Positions 7,487 to 15,698 of a stretch of DNA of 18,870 nt are shown here, in pieces (position 1 is the first letter of the stretch; the number at the start of each line of letters is the position of its first letter). The notes below the pieces were generated by a model. That model worked only from the letters and a program-made list of their open reading frames with translations, did not search any database and had not been told where the DNA came from. The stretch comes from BMS3ABIN04 sp965554225 (GTDB lineage: Bacteria; Bacteroidota; Ignavibacteria; Ignavibacteriales; Melioribacteraceae), in NCBI GenBank assembly GCA_965554225.1, contig CBEVZC010000054.1:1-18870 (forward strand), written 5' to 3'. The translations under genes were made by a program, and so were the position numbers.

Positions 7487-7691
7487 TAATCCAATAAAAC
7501 TTTTTTCTCATAATCAACAAGTATAGGATAATATCTCTACGGTCTTCTTATACCGATCTTCCTTTTTAAGCAAATTTGTTTTAGGGTAGAAATTTCCCCA
7601 AAGTATAATTTATCATTATTTTAGGAACATAAACTAATTTGCTGCGTCTTATCTTTTGAATTCATTTTTTCAAACAGCAAAGGGGGAGATC

Positions 7692-8102
7692 ATGAAAGCC
7701 GGAAGAATTTTTACTTTAGCTTTTTTATTTTTACTGTTATTGACTTCATTAACTACAGAAAGCAGCGGTTCAAATAAAGTACAACAACAACAAATTGAGG
7801 ACAATTTAATTGTCGGCGTAAACTCGGCTAATTACGGACTGAGAGTAAGCTCGGCATATTTTTTAGGGGAAATTGAATCGGGTAACAGCGTTAATCATTT
7901 ATTGAAACTTCTGCATAACGGAGGAACCGAAGAAGAAAGAATAATAGCGGCACTTTCACTAATAAAAATTCAATCATCAATCGGGACCTTTGCCGTAAAG
8001 CGTTCAGCCATTTTTGACGATAGTGAAAGAGTAAGAAAAATCTGTGAGAAATTTTACTCAACACACATTGCTACATCCCAAAATAATAGTATGTTTGATT
8101 AA
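7692..8102 (+). CDS. Secreted HEAT-like repeat protein, 136 aa
   Basis: It starts at the ATG at 7692 behind a very strong AGGGGGAG (7681-7688). Residues 1 to about 25 are a signal peptide (MKAGRIFTLAFLFLLLLTS). The mature part is made of paired helices typical of HEAT/PBS-lyase-type repeats: SANYGLRVSSAYFLGEI, then EEERIIAALSLIKIQS, then DSERVRKICEKFY. No catalytic residues are apparent. It probably acts in the periplasm as a small binding scaffold; the partner is unknown. A TATAAT box at 7604-7609 could be its promoter, though no good -35 is seen. It is followed by a strong hairpin terminator. Confidence 0.75.
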   Translation: MKAGRIFTLAFLFLLLLTSLTTESSGSNKVQQQQIEDNLIVGVNSANYGLRVSSAYFLGEIESGNSVNHLLKLLHNGGTEEERIIAALSLIKIQSSIGTFAVKRSAIFDDSERVRKICEKFYSTHIATSQNNSMFD

Positions 8103-8145
8103 GGTATTATTGGAATTTTACTAAAGATTAACTGATGGTATTTAA

Positions 8146-8178
8146 TGAGAACAACCGCAGAATTGCGGTTGTTCTTTA
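8146..8178 (+). terminator. Hairpin terminator after the HEAT-like gene
   Basis: AGAACAACCGCA (8148-8159) pairs perfectly with TGCGGTTGTTCT (8164-8175) around a GAAT loop, a 12-bp stem. A short TTT follows, so the U tract is poor, but the stem is the strongest in the window. It sits between convergent genes. Confidence 0.8.
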
Positions 8179-8195
8179 ATATTGGTAGTTATATT

Positions 8196-8750
8196 TTAAA
8201 ACTTAAAATCAACTCCTATATCCAATGCACCGTAACTTAAAGTGCCAAACCCGATTCTTGTATTCACCGCAAGTGTTGGTGATAACCAGTAGCGCAATCC
8301 GGCGTGAAGTCCAAGCCAAAAACCACCCGCAGATGGTTCAACGTACCAAGCTGCTTTTGCCGGCCCATCCCATGATACTGATCCGATATTAATCGCTAAC
8401 ACCAAGCCCAGCCAAGGATCAAACTTTTTATCCGCCAAATCGAAATGGTAGTTACCTTGAGCGCCCAATAAAAAACTAGTAAATTTCCAACTACCTTTAA
8501 AATACCCGCTGCTATAACTCCAATATCTTAGCATCCCGCCAATTCCAAGCTTGCCGGGTCCATTTATGCCTATTAAATTAAGATCCAAACTTCGTTCATA
8601 GTTAATGCCAAGTTGAACAGAAGACCCTAAGAAAGAGAGCCCAATTGCAGGCCCGGCATAATTCTTACCCACTTCGTATTGTGCGTTTATTGTTTGCGGT
8701 AAATAAAGAAATAAAACTGCAATTAGTAAAATCCGTTCTACCGTCTTCAT
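8196..8750 (-). CDS. Outer-membrane beta-barrel-like protein, 184 aa
   Basis: An N-terminal signal peptide (residues 1-23, ending in INAQ) is followed by alternating aromatic and glycine-rich strands (GPAIGLSFLGSSVQLGINY, LGIGGMLRYWSYSSGYF, FWLGLHAGLRYWLS, ALDIGVDFKF). The last residue is Phe, as is usual for outer-membrane barrels. At 184 residues it would fit an 8-strand barrel. The SD GGAG lies about 11 bases before the ATG. The product probably sits in the outer membrane; the substrate or role cannot be read. The upstream lipoprotein gene on the same strand is separated by a hairpin, so the two may be transcribed separately. Confidence 0.75.
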   Translation of the reverse strand: MKTVERILLIAVLFLYLPQTINAQYEVGKNYAGPAIGLSFLGSSVQLGINYERSLDLNLIGINGPGKLGIGGMLRYWSYSSGYFKGSWKFTSFLLGAQGNYHFDLADKKFDPWLGLVLAINIGSVSWDGPAKAAWYVEPSAGGFWLGLHAGLRYWLSPTLAVNTRIGFGTLSYGALDIGVDFKF

Positions 8751-8771
8751 GTTTTTTATTTCTCCATATTT

Positions 8772-8809
8772 AAAATGAAAAGGAGCAACATTTGAAAAGT
8801 TACTCCTTT
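8772..8809 (-). terminator. Minus-strand terminator after the lipoprotein gene
   Basis: AAAGGAG (8779-8785) pairs with CTCCTTT (8803-8809), extended inward by AAC/GTT after one mismatch. Read on the minus strand, the stem is followed by TTTTCATTTTA. It lies between the stop of the lipoprotein gene and the start of the barrel gene. Confidence 0.6.
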
Positions 8810-8845
8810 AGTACAATCTTTTATATATTATTGTTTCCTACAGAT

Positions 8846-9565
8846 CTAGGACCAGCTTCCGCTTCCAACTTCTTTACCGGTATTATCATAAGACCACCAT
8901 TGACCGCTGCCGCTTGAAGTCCATTTTACTTTATATTGTAAAAGTGAAAAACCTTTCGCTGAAATATAAATTTTCAATTCACCGGATTGATCGGGATTAA
9001 CAGAAAGTTCGGTTTTAACATTTTTATCAAAATCAAAAGAGCTGAAAGATACTTTACCTTGATCATCTACATGCCAATCCCATTGACCTAACATATTTTT
9101 AGTTACAGGTTTGTAAACTACAATATGGCCGTTATTGTTATCGTCTGTTTCCTCGGCTGTTGCAATGGTCCAATCACTAAAAGTAAACTTTCCGTCAGTA
9201 CCGGTTAGTTTTACAATCCAATTAGCTTTCCCATCTTTGTTTTTCTCTATCAATGTAATTGTTAAAGAACCCTCTGTCCATGTCCATTCTCCTGCCGTAC
9301 TATTAAAATTGGAACCGGCGGAAGGAGTGAAATATGTTAAATAATTTTTAAAACTTTTTAACAGATTTATATAAGAAACCGCTGTTTGCGCATTTGCATC
9401 CTGAGAATTGATCATTGCATCCGGAACAACTACATTTGGGGCATTTAATTCTTTAGGTTGCGGGTTCTGAGTGCTTACTGGATTATTAGTGTTATTTGAG
9501 CAACTCGAAATTAAAACAAATAAACTTACTGCCACAAAAACGGCAATTATTTTTCTCCCATTCAT
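8846..9565 (-). CDS. Lipoprotein of unknown function, 239 aa
   Basis: The signal peptide ends in a clear lipobox, ISSC, with Cys22 as the lipidation site. A low-complexity Asn/Pro/Gln linker follows (NNTNNPVSTQNPQPK). The mature domain is rich in Trp, Gly and Ser, with short beta-strand-like units (GEWTWTEGSLTITLIEKN, MLGQWDWHVDDQGKVSF, GSGQWWSYDNTGKEVGSGSW), which suggests an all-beta fold such as an open barrel. No catalytic motif is visible. The SD GGAG lies seven bases before the ATG. The protein is likely anchored in the outer membrane or periplasm. I do not recognise a named family. Confidence 0.8.
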   Translation of the reverse strand: MNGRKIIAVFVAVSLFVLISSCSNNTNNPVSTQNPQPKELNAPNVVVPDAMINSQDANAQTAVSYINLLKSFKNYLTYFTPSAGSNFNSTAGEWTWTEGSLTITLIEKNKDGKANWIVKLTGTDGKFTFSDWTIATAEETDDNNNGHIVVYKPVTKNMLGQWDWHVDDQGKVSFSSFDFDKNVKTELSVNPDQSGELKIYISAKGFSLLQYKVKWTSSGSGQWWSYDNTGKEVGSGSWS

Positions 9566-9680
9566 TCTTTCTCCTTTATCTATGTTAACAATGTAATATT
9601 TATCATTTAATATTAAATTAATATTTATAAAAATCGACTAAAAAATTTTTTAAACAAAAAGATTAGCTTATTAATTATAG

Positions 9681-11855
9681 TTATAAATTTTCAAGAATGA
9701 AATTTGTTATGAGAGTAAACAAATGCACCCTAGTATTACCGCCGTAAATACTATGGTTTCGTCCCGGATAGTACATTGTTTGGAATTGAATATTGTTAGC
9801 AATGAGAGCATTAACCAATTCAACCGAGTTTTGGAAATGCACATTGTCATCTGCGGTTCCGTGAATTAATAATAATTTACCTTTAATATTTTCGGCATGT
9901 TCAAGAACAGAACTGCTTTCGTAACCATCGGGATTTAACTTCGGCAACGCCATATATCTCTCCGTATAAATATCGTCGTAAAATTTCCAGTCGGTAACCG
10001 GTGCAACCGAAACAGCCATTTTAAAATATTGCGGAGCTTCAGCTAAAGTAAGGGCAGAGATATAACCGCCATAACTCCATCCCCAAATACCAATACGGGA
10101 AGAATCCACAAAAGGCAGATTTCGTAAATATTTTGCTCCTTCAACCAAATCATTTACTTCCCAATGCCCAAGGTTTTTATAAACAAGATGTTTGAATGCT
10201 GTTCCTCGTCCACCTGTTCCTCTATTATCCAAACCAAAAATTATGTATCCCTTTTGAGCCAGCATAAGATGCCACAAATTTCTTCTACTGTTGGTAACTA
10301 TTTGGGAACCTGGTCCGCTATAATTATAGAAAAGTACAGGATACTTTTTGTTTTTATCAAAATCCGGAGGCTTTATCATAAAAGCATTAAGTTTAACTCC
10401 GTCTGTTGTTTTAAATGTTAAAAACTCTTTCACCGGTATATTGTAATCGGTAAATGCAGAAAAATCATTTGTAATTAAATTTTTTATCTTTACACCATTC
10501 GATTTATACAAATCAACAACAGAAGGCGAGTTAGAACTACGATAAGTAGAAATAAAATAATTCGAATTATCCGCCATGTTTATTGAATATGTTCCGGCTT
10601 TACTGGTGAGTCTTTTTAAATCGGAGCCGTCAAAATTAACCGAGTAAAAATCAGTATAAATAGTTCCTCTTTTATCTGCCGTAAAAAATATTTTTTTAAG
10701 GTTCTCATTTATGCTTATAAGTTTTTTAACCTCCCAATTCCCTTTTGTAATTTGATTTACAACATTACCTTTATTGTTAAATAAATAAAGATGTAAAAAA
10801 CCGTCACGTTCGGAAGACCAAATAAATTGATTAGATTTTTTCAAAAACCTTAAATCACTATGAATATCAATCCATGCCTTACTTCTTTCATCTATTATTG
10901 TTTTGCCTTCCCCAGAGCGTAGATCATAAAAGAGCAACTCAAGATGATTCTGAAGTCTGTTTAGTCTTTGCACAGATAATACATTTGCATTATTGGTAAA
11001 TTCAATCCTTGGAATATAAATATCTTCATTTTTTCCAAGATCAAGCCAGTCGCTTTTTTTTGATTTTATATCAACAACACCAATTTTAACAATTGCATTA
11101 TGTGCACCGGGTTTAGGATACCTTAAATCCAAGAAATTAAAATACAAAGAATCCCATTTGGCTATTTTAATCTCCGGTTCTTTCGATTGGTCCAATCTCC
11201 AGAAAGCAATACTTTTTGAATCGGGCGACCATTTATAACCTTGTCTAACATCCAGCTCTTCTTGGTAAACCCAATCAAACTGTCCATTAATAATAGTTTC
11301 ACTTCCGTCAAAAGTAAGTTGCGTCTTTTCTTCAGAGTTTAAATTATAAACAAAAATATTATTGCCTCTTACGAAAGCTACGTTTTTACCATCGGGAGAA
11401 AATTCCGGAACCCACTGTTTTTCTTTCCCTTCATGAATAACCTGTAAACTTTTTTCTTCTATATCGTAGATGTAAAAATCACCACCCGGCTTGGAGTAAC
11501 GGGGCATCAAATATGTTGCGAATAGTAAGTATTTATAGTTTGGTGACCAGCGGTAATATCTAAACCGAAATGCCGGACTGTCTTCTTCAAGTTTTAAATC
11601 ATTTCCCGTTACAATTATTTTTTCTTTACCGGTAGAAATATCATGTTCAAATATTGCCATCGATGAAGAAACAGTATCAAATTTAATAAATGAGTACTTT
11701 CTACCGTAATCAAACCATTTAACACCAATAAGAGATTTTCCAAAAAACTTAGGGTTACTTAAAACATCTTGTAATGAAAGCTGCTTTTTCTGAGCGAACG
11801 AAACAAAATTTAAGCTAAGGAAAAAAAGTATTGCTAATAAATTTAGTTTTTTCAT
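9681..11855 (-). CDS. Dipeptidyl peptidase IV (S9B serine peptidase)
   Basis: A 724-residue exported peptidase. A signal peptide (1-21, ending FAQ) is followed by a long beta-propeller region with the DPP IV hallmark DWVYQEEL, whose two acidic residues bind the substrate amino terminus. The C-terminal alpha/beta-hydrolase domain has GLDNRGTGGRG, the nucleophile Ser594 in GWSYGGY, Asp669 in HGTADDNVH and His701 in GRNHSIYGG, so the catalytic triad is complete. The length matches bacterial DPP IV. Known reaction: release of X-Pro or X-Ala dipeptides from peptide N-termini. It starts inside the stop of the HAD phosphatase gene (4-bp ATGA overlap), behind AAAGGAAA. That links it transcriptionally to sugar-type enzymes, although its role is peptide use in the periplasm. 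Confidence 0.95.
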   Translation of the reverse strand: MKKLNLLAILFFLSLNFVSFAQKKQLSLQDVLSNPKFFGKSLIGVKWFDYGRKYSFIKFDTVSSSMAIFEHDISTGKEKIIVTGNDLKLEEDSPAFRFRYYRWSPNYKYLLFATYLMPRYSKPGGDFYIYDIEEKSLQVIHEGKEKQWVPEFSPDGKNVAFVRGNNIFVYNLNSEEKTQLTFDGSETIINGQFDWVYQEELDVRQGYKWSPDSKSIAFWRLDQSKEPEIKIAKWDSLYFNFLDLRYPKPGAHNAIVKIGVVDIKSKKSDWLDLGKNEDIYIPRIEFTNNANVLSVQRLNRLQNHLELLFYDLRSGEGKTIIDERSKAWIDIHSDLRFLKKSNQFIWSSERDGFLHLYLFNNKGNVVNQITKGNWEVKKLISINENLKKIFFTADKRGTIYTDFYSVNFDGSDLKRLTSKAGTYSINMADNSNYFISTYRSSNSPSVVDLYKSNGVKIKNLITNDFSAFTDYNIPVKEFLTFKTTDGVKLNAFMIKPPDFDKNKKYPVLFYNYSGPGSQIVTNSRRNLWHLMLAQKGYIIFGLDNRGTGGRGTAFKHLVYKNLGHWEVNDLVEGAKYLRNLPFVDSSRIGIWGWSYGGYISALTLAEAPQYFKMAVSVAPVTDWKFYDDIYTERYMALPKLNPDGYESSSVLEHAENIKGKLLLIHGTADDNVHFQNSVELVNALIANNIQFQTMYYPGRNHSIYGGNTRVHLFTLITNFILENL

Positions 11856-12631
11856 TTCACTTTCCTTTGTAAAATATCATAAACTGAGTTAATGCTATAT
11901 GTAGGTTTTACTTTACCATTCAAAAAATTTGCTACTCCCGTTGAAACTAATGCCGTATCGATATTAAATTTATTTCCCATTGCTATATCTGTTTCCACAC
12001 GGTCGCCAATTAATAAACACTCTTGAGAATCAACTTTAAGTAAACTATTAATTTTATTCATCATATACTCAGAAGGTTTACCAAAATGTTTTTCCAATTT
12101 TAAATGAGTCCTTTTTTCTAATGCTGTTATAATAGAACCGGCATCCATAATTTCACCACCCTCAACGGGACAAGTATCGTCGATATTCGCCGCATAAAAT
12201 CTGGCGCCGTTTTCTAAAGCTTTTGCAGCTATTTCTAACTTTGAATAATCTAAAGTTCTATCTAAAGTAATCAGCACTATTTTAGCTTTCATCGGATCGG
12301 ATGTAAAAATAAGTCCGGCTTTATTTATTTCATTTACAAAAGCTTTTTCACCAATAGCAAAATAGTATTCACCCGGATGATTATTTTTTAAGAATTCTTG
12401 CGCTACAACCGTGGAATTAATAATTTCTTCTTTTTCAATATTTAACCCTTTATTAAACAGGAAGTTGTAATAATCCTCTACCGAACCAGTAGTTTTATTT
12501 GAAATAAATACAATCTTTTTCCCAAACTCCTTCAATTGGTTTACAACTAAATCAGACCGGGAAATTAAATTTCCCCCTCTGTATAATGTTCCGTCTAAAT
12601 CGAAGATAAATGCACTGTACTTATTTAGCAT
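11852..12631 (-). CDS. HAD-IIA (NagD-like) sugar phosphatase
   Basis: A 259-residue cytoplasmic hydrolase of the HAD superfamily, subfamily IIA. Motif I is FDLDGT with nucleophile D11 and acid D13. Motif II is Ser44 in FISNKTT. Motif III is K185 in FGKPS. Motif IV is GDRVETD with D210 and D215. The CAP domain lies between motifs II and III, as in NagD/PGP-type enzymes. Family substrates are small phosphorylated sugars, nucleotides or phosphoglycolate; the exact one cannot be read. The gene begins 9 bp after the RmlD-like stop and overlaps the DPP IV start by 4 bp, so it belongs to the kinase/reductase unit. Only a weak ribosome site is present. Confidence 0.88.
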   Translation of the reverse strand: MLNKYSAFIFDLDGTLYRGGNLISRSDLVVNQLKEFGKKIVFISNKTTGSVEDYYNFLFNKGLNIEKEEIINSTVVAQEFLKNNHPGEYYFAIGEKAFVNEINKAGLIFTSDPMKAKIVLITLDRTLDYSKLEIAAKALENGARFYAANIDDTCPVEGGEIMDAGSIITALEKRTHLKLEKHFGKPSEYMMNKINSLLKVDSQECLLIGDRVETDIAMGNKFNIDTALVSTGVANFLNGKVKPTYSINSVYDILQRKVK

Positions 12632-12640
12632 AAATATAAT

Positions 12641-13558
12641 TTAAATATTTAATTCTTTTTTTATTAAGAAAAGAGACTCTTCAATTGAATGAGGTTTATA
12701 ATTCAATTCCGTTTCCGCTTTTAGAATTACTAGTCCAGAATTTAGAGGACGTAATGCCGGCTGGTTTAGTTCTTTTGTTTTAATTGGAATTATTAAATTT
12801 CTATCCAATTTAAAATATTCAGCAATTCTTTCGGTAAAATCAAACCGAGATAAAAATTCAGCTCCGGCCAAATTATAAATACCTTCTTTATTCAATTTTA
12901 TTATTTTATTTATTCCAAAAACAATATCATCTAAATATGTTGGATTATTAATTTGATCAGTAACAATTCTAATTACTCGACTTTCTTGTAATGAATTCAC
13001 AACCCATTTAACAAAATCTGGTCTGCCAAATTTAGTGTGACCGTATAAAACATTCGTCCTGATAATAGTATGTTTACATCCCGAACCTTTCAATACATTT
13101 TCACTTGCAAGTTTGCTCCTTCCATAATAACTAATTGGATGCGGCGGATCAATCTCGCTATAAGGACCCGCATCTCCGTCAAATACATAGTCACTTGATA
13201 TATGAATTATATGAGCATCCACAGCGCTTCCGTAATATGCCAAGCTTTTTACTCCGTCAACATTAATTTTCCATGCTAATTCTTTATTGCCTTCACATCC
13301 GTCTACATTAGTATAAGCTGCGGTGTTAATAATAAAATCCGGATAAAAATTATGTATTATTTTTCTTATATCTTTTTTATTCCGAATATCCAGCTGAACA
13401 TAATCAACATCGCTAATGTAAGATTCCTTTTCGGCGGAACAGCAGTGTAGTTCCACTCGATCTTTTTTAAGAAAAAACTCAGTTAACCGCTGACCGAGCA
13501 TTCCATTTGAACCAACTATTAGGATTCTATTCTTTATTAAGTTTTGTGAAGATATCAT
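12641..13558 (-). CDS. RmlD-like dTDP-4-dehydrorhamnose reductase family protein (SDR)
   Basis: A 305-residue extended short-chain dehydrogenase. It has the nucleotide-binding GSNGMLG (G16, G19, G22), the strand motif INTAAYTNVDGCE (77-89), HISSDYVFDG (119-128), and the catalytic pair Y145-X3-K149 in YYGRSK. These match the RmlD_sub_bind family, whose classical member reduces dTDP-4-keto-rhamnose with NAD(P)H. The start at 13558 overlaps the kinase gene by 32 bp. No ATG exists nearer the Rossmann strand, so the overlap seems real. rmlC is in a different unit here, and rmlA and rmlB are absent from the window, so the substrate could be another nucleotide-bound keto-sugar. I therefore leave out the rmlD symbol. 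Confidence 0.85.
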   Translation of the reverse strand: MISSQNLIKNRILIVGSNGMLGQRLTEFFLKKDRVELHCCSAEKESYISDVDYVQLDIRNKKDIRKIIHNFYPDFIINTAAYTNVDGCEGNKELAWKINVDGVKSLAYYGSAVDAHIIHISSDYVFDGDAGPYSEIDPPHPISYYGRSKLASENVLKGSGCKHTIIRTNVLYGHTKFGRPDFVKWVVNSLQESRVIRIVTDQINNPTYLDDIVFGINKIIKLNKEGIYNLAGAEFLSRFDFTERIAEYFKLDRNLIIPIKTKELNQPALRPLNSGLVILKAETELNYKPHSIEESLFLIKKELNI

Positions 13559-14420
13559 TTTTCAAATTATTAAATTGTTTAACTTCTGAATACAATGTAG
13601 AATAACCGGCTGCAATATTTGCAAATTTTAAAGCATAATATATATCATTAAAATGAATATAAGAATAAAAAAAAGAGGCTCCAAAAGTATCTCCGCACCC
13701 AACATGATTAACTGAATTTGCTTTTATAGCCGGAACAAAAACGGATTCAACTCCTCCATCCTTCATATAGAATAATCTGGCACCAATCTTTCCTTTTGTT
13801 ACCAATAGTATTTTAGGCCCATTATTTAATACAAACCGTGCAATGTCTGTTTCATTTTCAAATTCGCAAATTGTCTTAACTTCATTTTCATTAGCTTGTA
13901 AAATATTAACATTTTTTAACCATTCAATTGAGTTTGGAATTTGTCTAAAGTATCTTTTATTATTTTTAATGCCCCTTGTCAAACTATGAACATCCATATA
14001 AATGATACCATTATATAATTCCCTTAACCTGTAAAGGTCTTCTAAAGAAATATCCAAACCTGTAATTAAGCTTAAGAATATTCCGTCAAATTGTGAATAA
14101 TTATAATCAAAGTTTACGTCGATTTTTGAAGTAAAATTTTCATAAGTTTCATCCCTTTCCCCGTTTTCATAAATATTAAGATTAACAATAGGAATTTTTT
14201 TTACTTTTGAACTCAACTCCAAATTAATTTTATCATAAGCAAATGAAAAATAGTTATAACTAAGTTTATCAAAATTCGTCATAAGATATATCTGATCATC
14301 ATCATTACTCAAGTTTAAAAAACTTATTGTAGAATAGAATATACCTCCGGGTTTAATAAACTCTTTGGTATTAGTAAAAATCTTGTCTACCACGGAATGT
14401 CCAATTATCAAAATTTTCAT
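13527..14420 (-). CDS. PfkB-family sugar kinase
   Basis: A 297-residue ribokinase-type kinase. The N-terminal strand MKILIIGHSVVDKIF and the Gly-Gly at 25-26 start the fold. The C-terminal signature GCGDTFGASF (241-250) carries the anion hole and the likely catalytic base D244, and ANENEV (176-181) is the typical family NxxE region. The substrate is presumably a sugar or sugar phosphate; nothing in the sequence fixes it. It is the first gene of a minus-strand unit with an RmlD-like reductase and a HAD phosphatase, a combination suggesting a sugar or nucleoside-sugar route. Its 3' end overlaps the reductase by 32 bp. The 97-bp gap to bshA should hold divergent promoters. Confidence 0.85.
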   Translation of the reverse strand: MKILIIGHSVVDKIFTNTKEFIKPGGIFYSTISFLNLSNDDDQIYLMTNFDKLSYNYFSFAYDKINLELSSKVKKIPIVNLNIYENGERDETYENFTSKIDVNFDYNYSQFDGIFLSLITGLDISLEDLYRLRELYNGIIYMDVHSLTRGIKNNKRYFRQIPNSIEWLKNVNILQANENEVKTICEFENETDIARFVLNNGPKILLVTKGKIGARLFYMKDGGVESVFVPAIKANSVNHVGCGDTFGASFFYSYIHFNDIYYALKFANIAAGYSTLYSEVKQFNNLKNDIFTKLNKE

Positions 14421-14517
14421 AATTTTTCAGATAAAAATATTAACCCAAATTTAACTATGATTTTTGATTAAATTTAGTTTTAAATTTATCGATATTCTCA
14501 CAACATAGAAAGCAAAT

Positions 14518-15648
14518 ATGAAAATAGGTATCACATGTTATCCCACTTATGGAGGTAGCGGAGTTGTTGCAACAGAACTGGGTAAGGAATTAGCATTATT
14601 AGGTCATGAAGTACATTTCATAAGTTATGCAATGCCTCATAGACTTATGCATTTTTTTGAGAACATATATTACCACCAAGTTGAAATAAGCAGCTATCCT
14701 TTATTTGAGCAACAGTTATACGGACTTTCACTAACCAGTAAAATGCTGGAAGTTGTAGAGTTTGAGAAACTGGATTTACTTCATGTCCATTATGCAATAC
14801 CGCATGCGGTAAGCGCGTATTTGGCAAAACAAGTATTAAAGCAAAATAATTCCGATGTTAAAATTATAACAACATTACACGGAACAGATGTAACTTTAGT
14901 TGGATTAGAACCCTCTTTTCTCCCTTTGGTTAAATTCAGCATCGAGAGCAGCGATGGAGTAACTGCAGTCTCAAGATTCCTTAAAGAGAAATCCATAACA
15001 AACTATAATATTGATAAAGATATAGAAGTTATCTACAACTTTGTTGATACAAAATTGTTTAAACCCGGTAAGAATACTCAATTACATAAAAGCATTGCAC
15101 CAAATAATGAAAAAGTTCTTGTTCATACTTCCAATTTTCGCCCTGTAAAAAGAGTATGCGATACAATAAAGATTCTTTCAATGGTTAAAAAAGAGATGCC
15201 TGCAAAGCTTCTCCTCGTGGGCGATGGTCCGGACCGTTCTGATTGCGAACGTCTGGTTCGAGATTTAGGCTTACAGGATGATGTTATTTTTTTAGGGAAA
15301 CAAGATGGACTTGAAGAACTATTAACCGTTGCCGATATATTTCTTATGCCTTCCCAATCGGAAAGTTTTGGTTTATCTGCTTTGGAAGCAATGTCTTGTG
15401 GGTTACCGGTTGTTAGCTCTAGTGTTGGAGGACTTCCGGAATTAGTCAGCCATAATAAAACAGGATTTATTGCTGAGTTTGGCGATATAAATAGAATGGC
15501 TAAATATGTTTTGGACTTATTAACAAATGAAAAGAAGTATAAAAAGTTTTCTAAAAATGCCAGGGAAAAGGCTGTTACAAGTTTTGATAAAAAAACAGTA
15601 GTGCCAAAATATTTGGAGTACTACGAAAAAATCCTAGCAAAAAAATGA
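14518..15648 (+). CDS. bshA: N-acetyl-alpha-D-glucosaminyl L-malate synthase (bacillithiol biosynthesis)
   Basis: A 376-residue GT-B glycosyltransferase of family GT4. The N-terminus MKIGITCYPTYGGSGVVA and the nearby GHEVHFISYAMPHRL are the typical BshA signature, together with HVHYAIPHA and TTLHGTDVTLVG. The C-terminal nucleotide-binding half has HTSNFRPVKR, LLVGDGPDR and the E-X7-E pair E282/E290 in ESFGLSALEAMSCGLPVV. Known reaction: transfer of GlcNAc from UDP-GlcNAc to L-malate, the first step to bacillithiol. The other bsh genes are not in this window, as is usual for scattered bsh loci. The gene has its own leader, divergent from the kinase unit, and ends before a convergent hairpin. 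Confidence 0.93.
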   Translation: MKIGITCYPTYGGSGVVATELGKELALLGHEVHFISYAMPHRLMHFFENIYYHQVEISSYPLFEQQLYGLSLTSKMLEVVEFEKLDLLHVHYAIPHAVSAYLAKQVLKQNNSDVKIITTLHGTDVTLVGLEPSFLPLVKFSIESSDGVTAVSRFLKEKSITNYNIDKDIEVIYNFVDTKLFKPGKNTQLHKSIAPNNEKVLVHTSNFRPVKRVCDTIKILSMVKKEMPAKLLLVGDGPDRSDCERLVRDLGLQDDVIFLGKQDGLEELLTVADIFLMPSQSESFGLSALEAMSCGLPVVSSSVGGLPELVSHNKTGFIAEFGDINRMAKYVLDLLTNEKKYKKFSKNAREKAVTSFDKKTVVPKYLEYYEKILAKK

Positions 15649-15654
15649 AACCCA

Positions 15655-15683
15655 TCCGTTTAATTTCAGCAAAAATAAACGGA
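15655..15683. terminator. Hairpin between convergent bshA and ugd genes
   Basis: TCCGTTTA (15655-15662) pairs perfectly with TAAACGGA (15676-15683) over a 13-base loop. No T run follows on the plus strand. On the minus strand a T7 stretch appears only after a 9-10 base gap. It sits 7 bp after the bshA stop and 16 bp before the ugd stop, so a shared termination role is likely but weak. Confidence 0.5.
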
Positions 15684-15698
15684 CAGGCTAAAGTTAAT

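Noticed and set aside
9600..9665. AT-only palindromes (AATATTAA/TTAATATT and AAAAAATTTTTT) after the DPP IV gene
   Set aside because: They have no G-C pairs and would be too weak for a terminator; such palindromes are expected by chance in AT-rich gaps.
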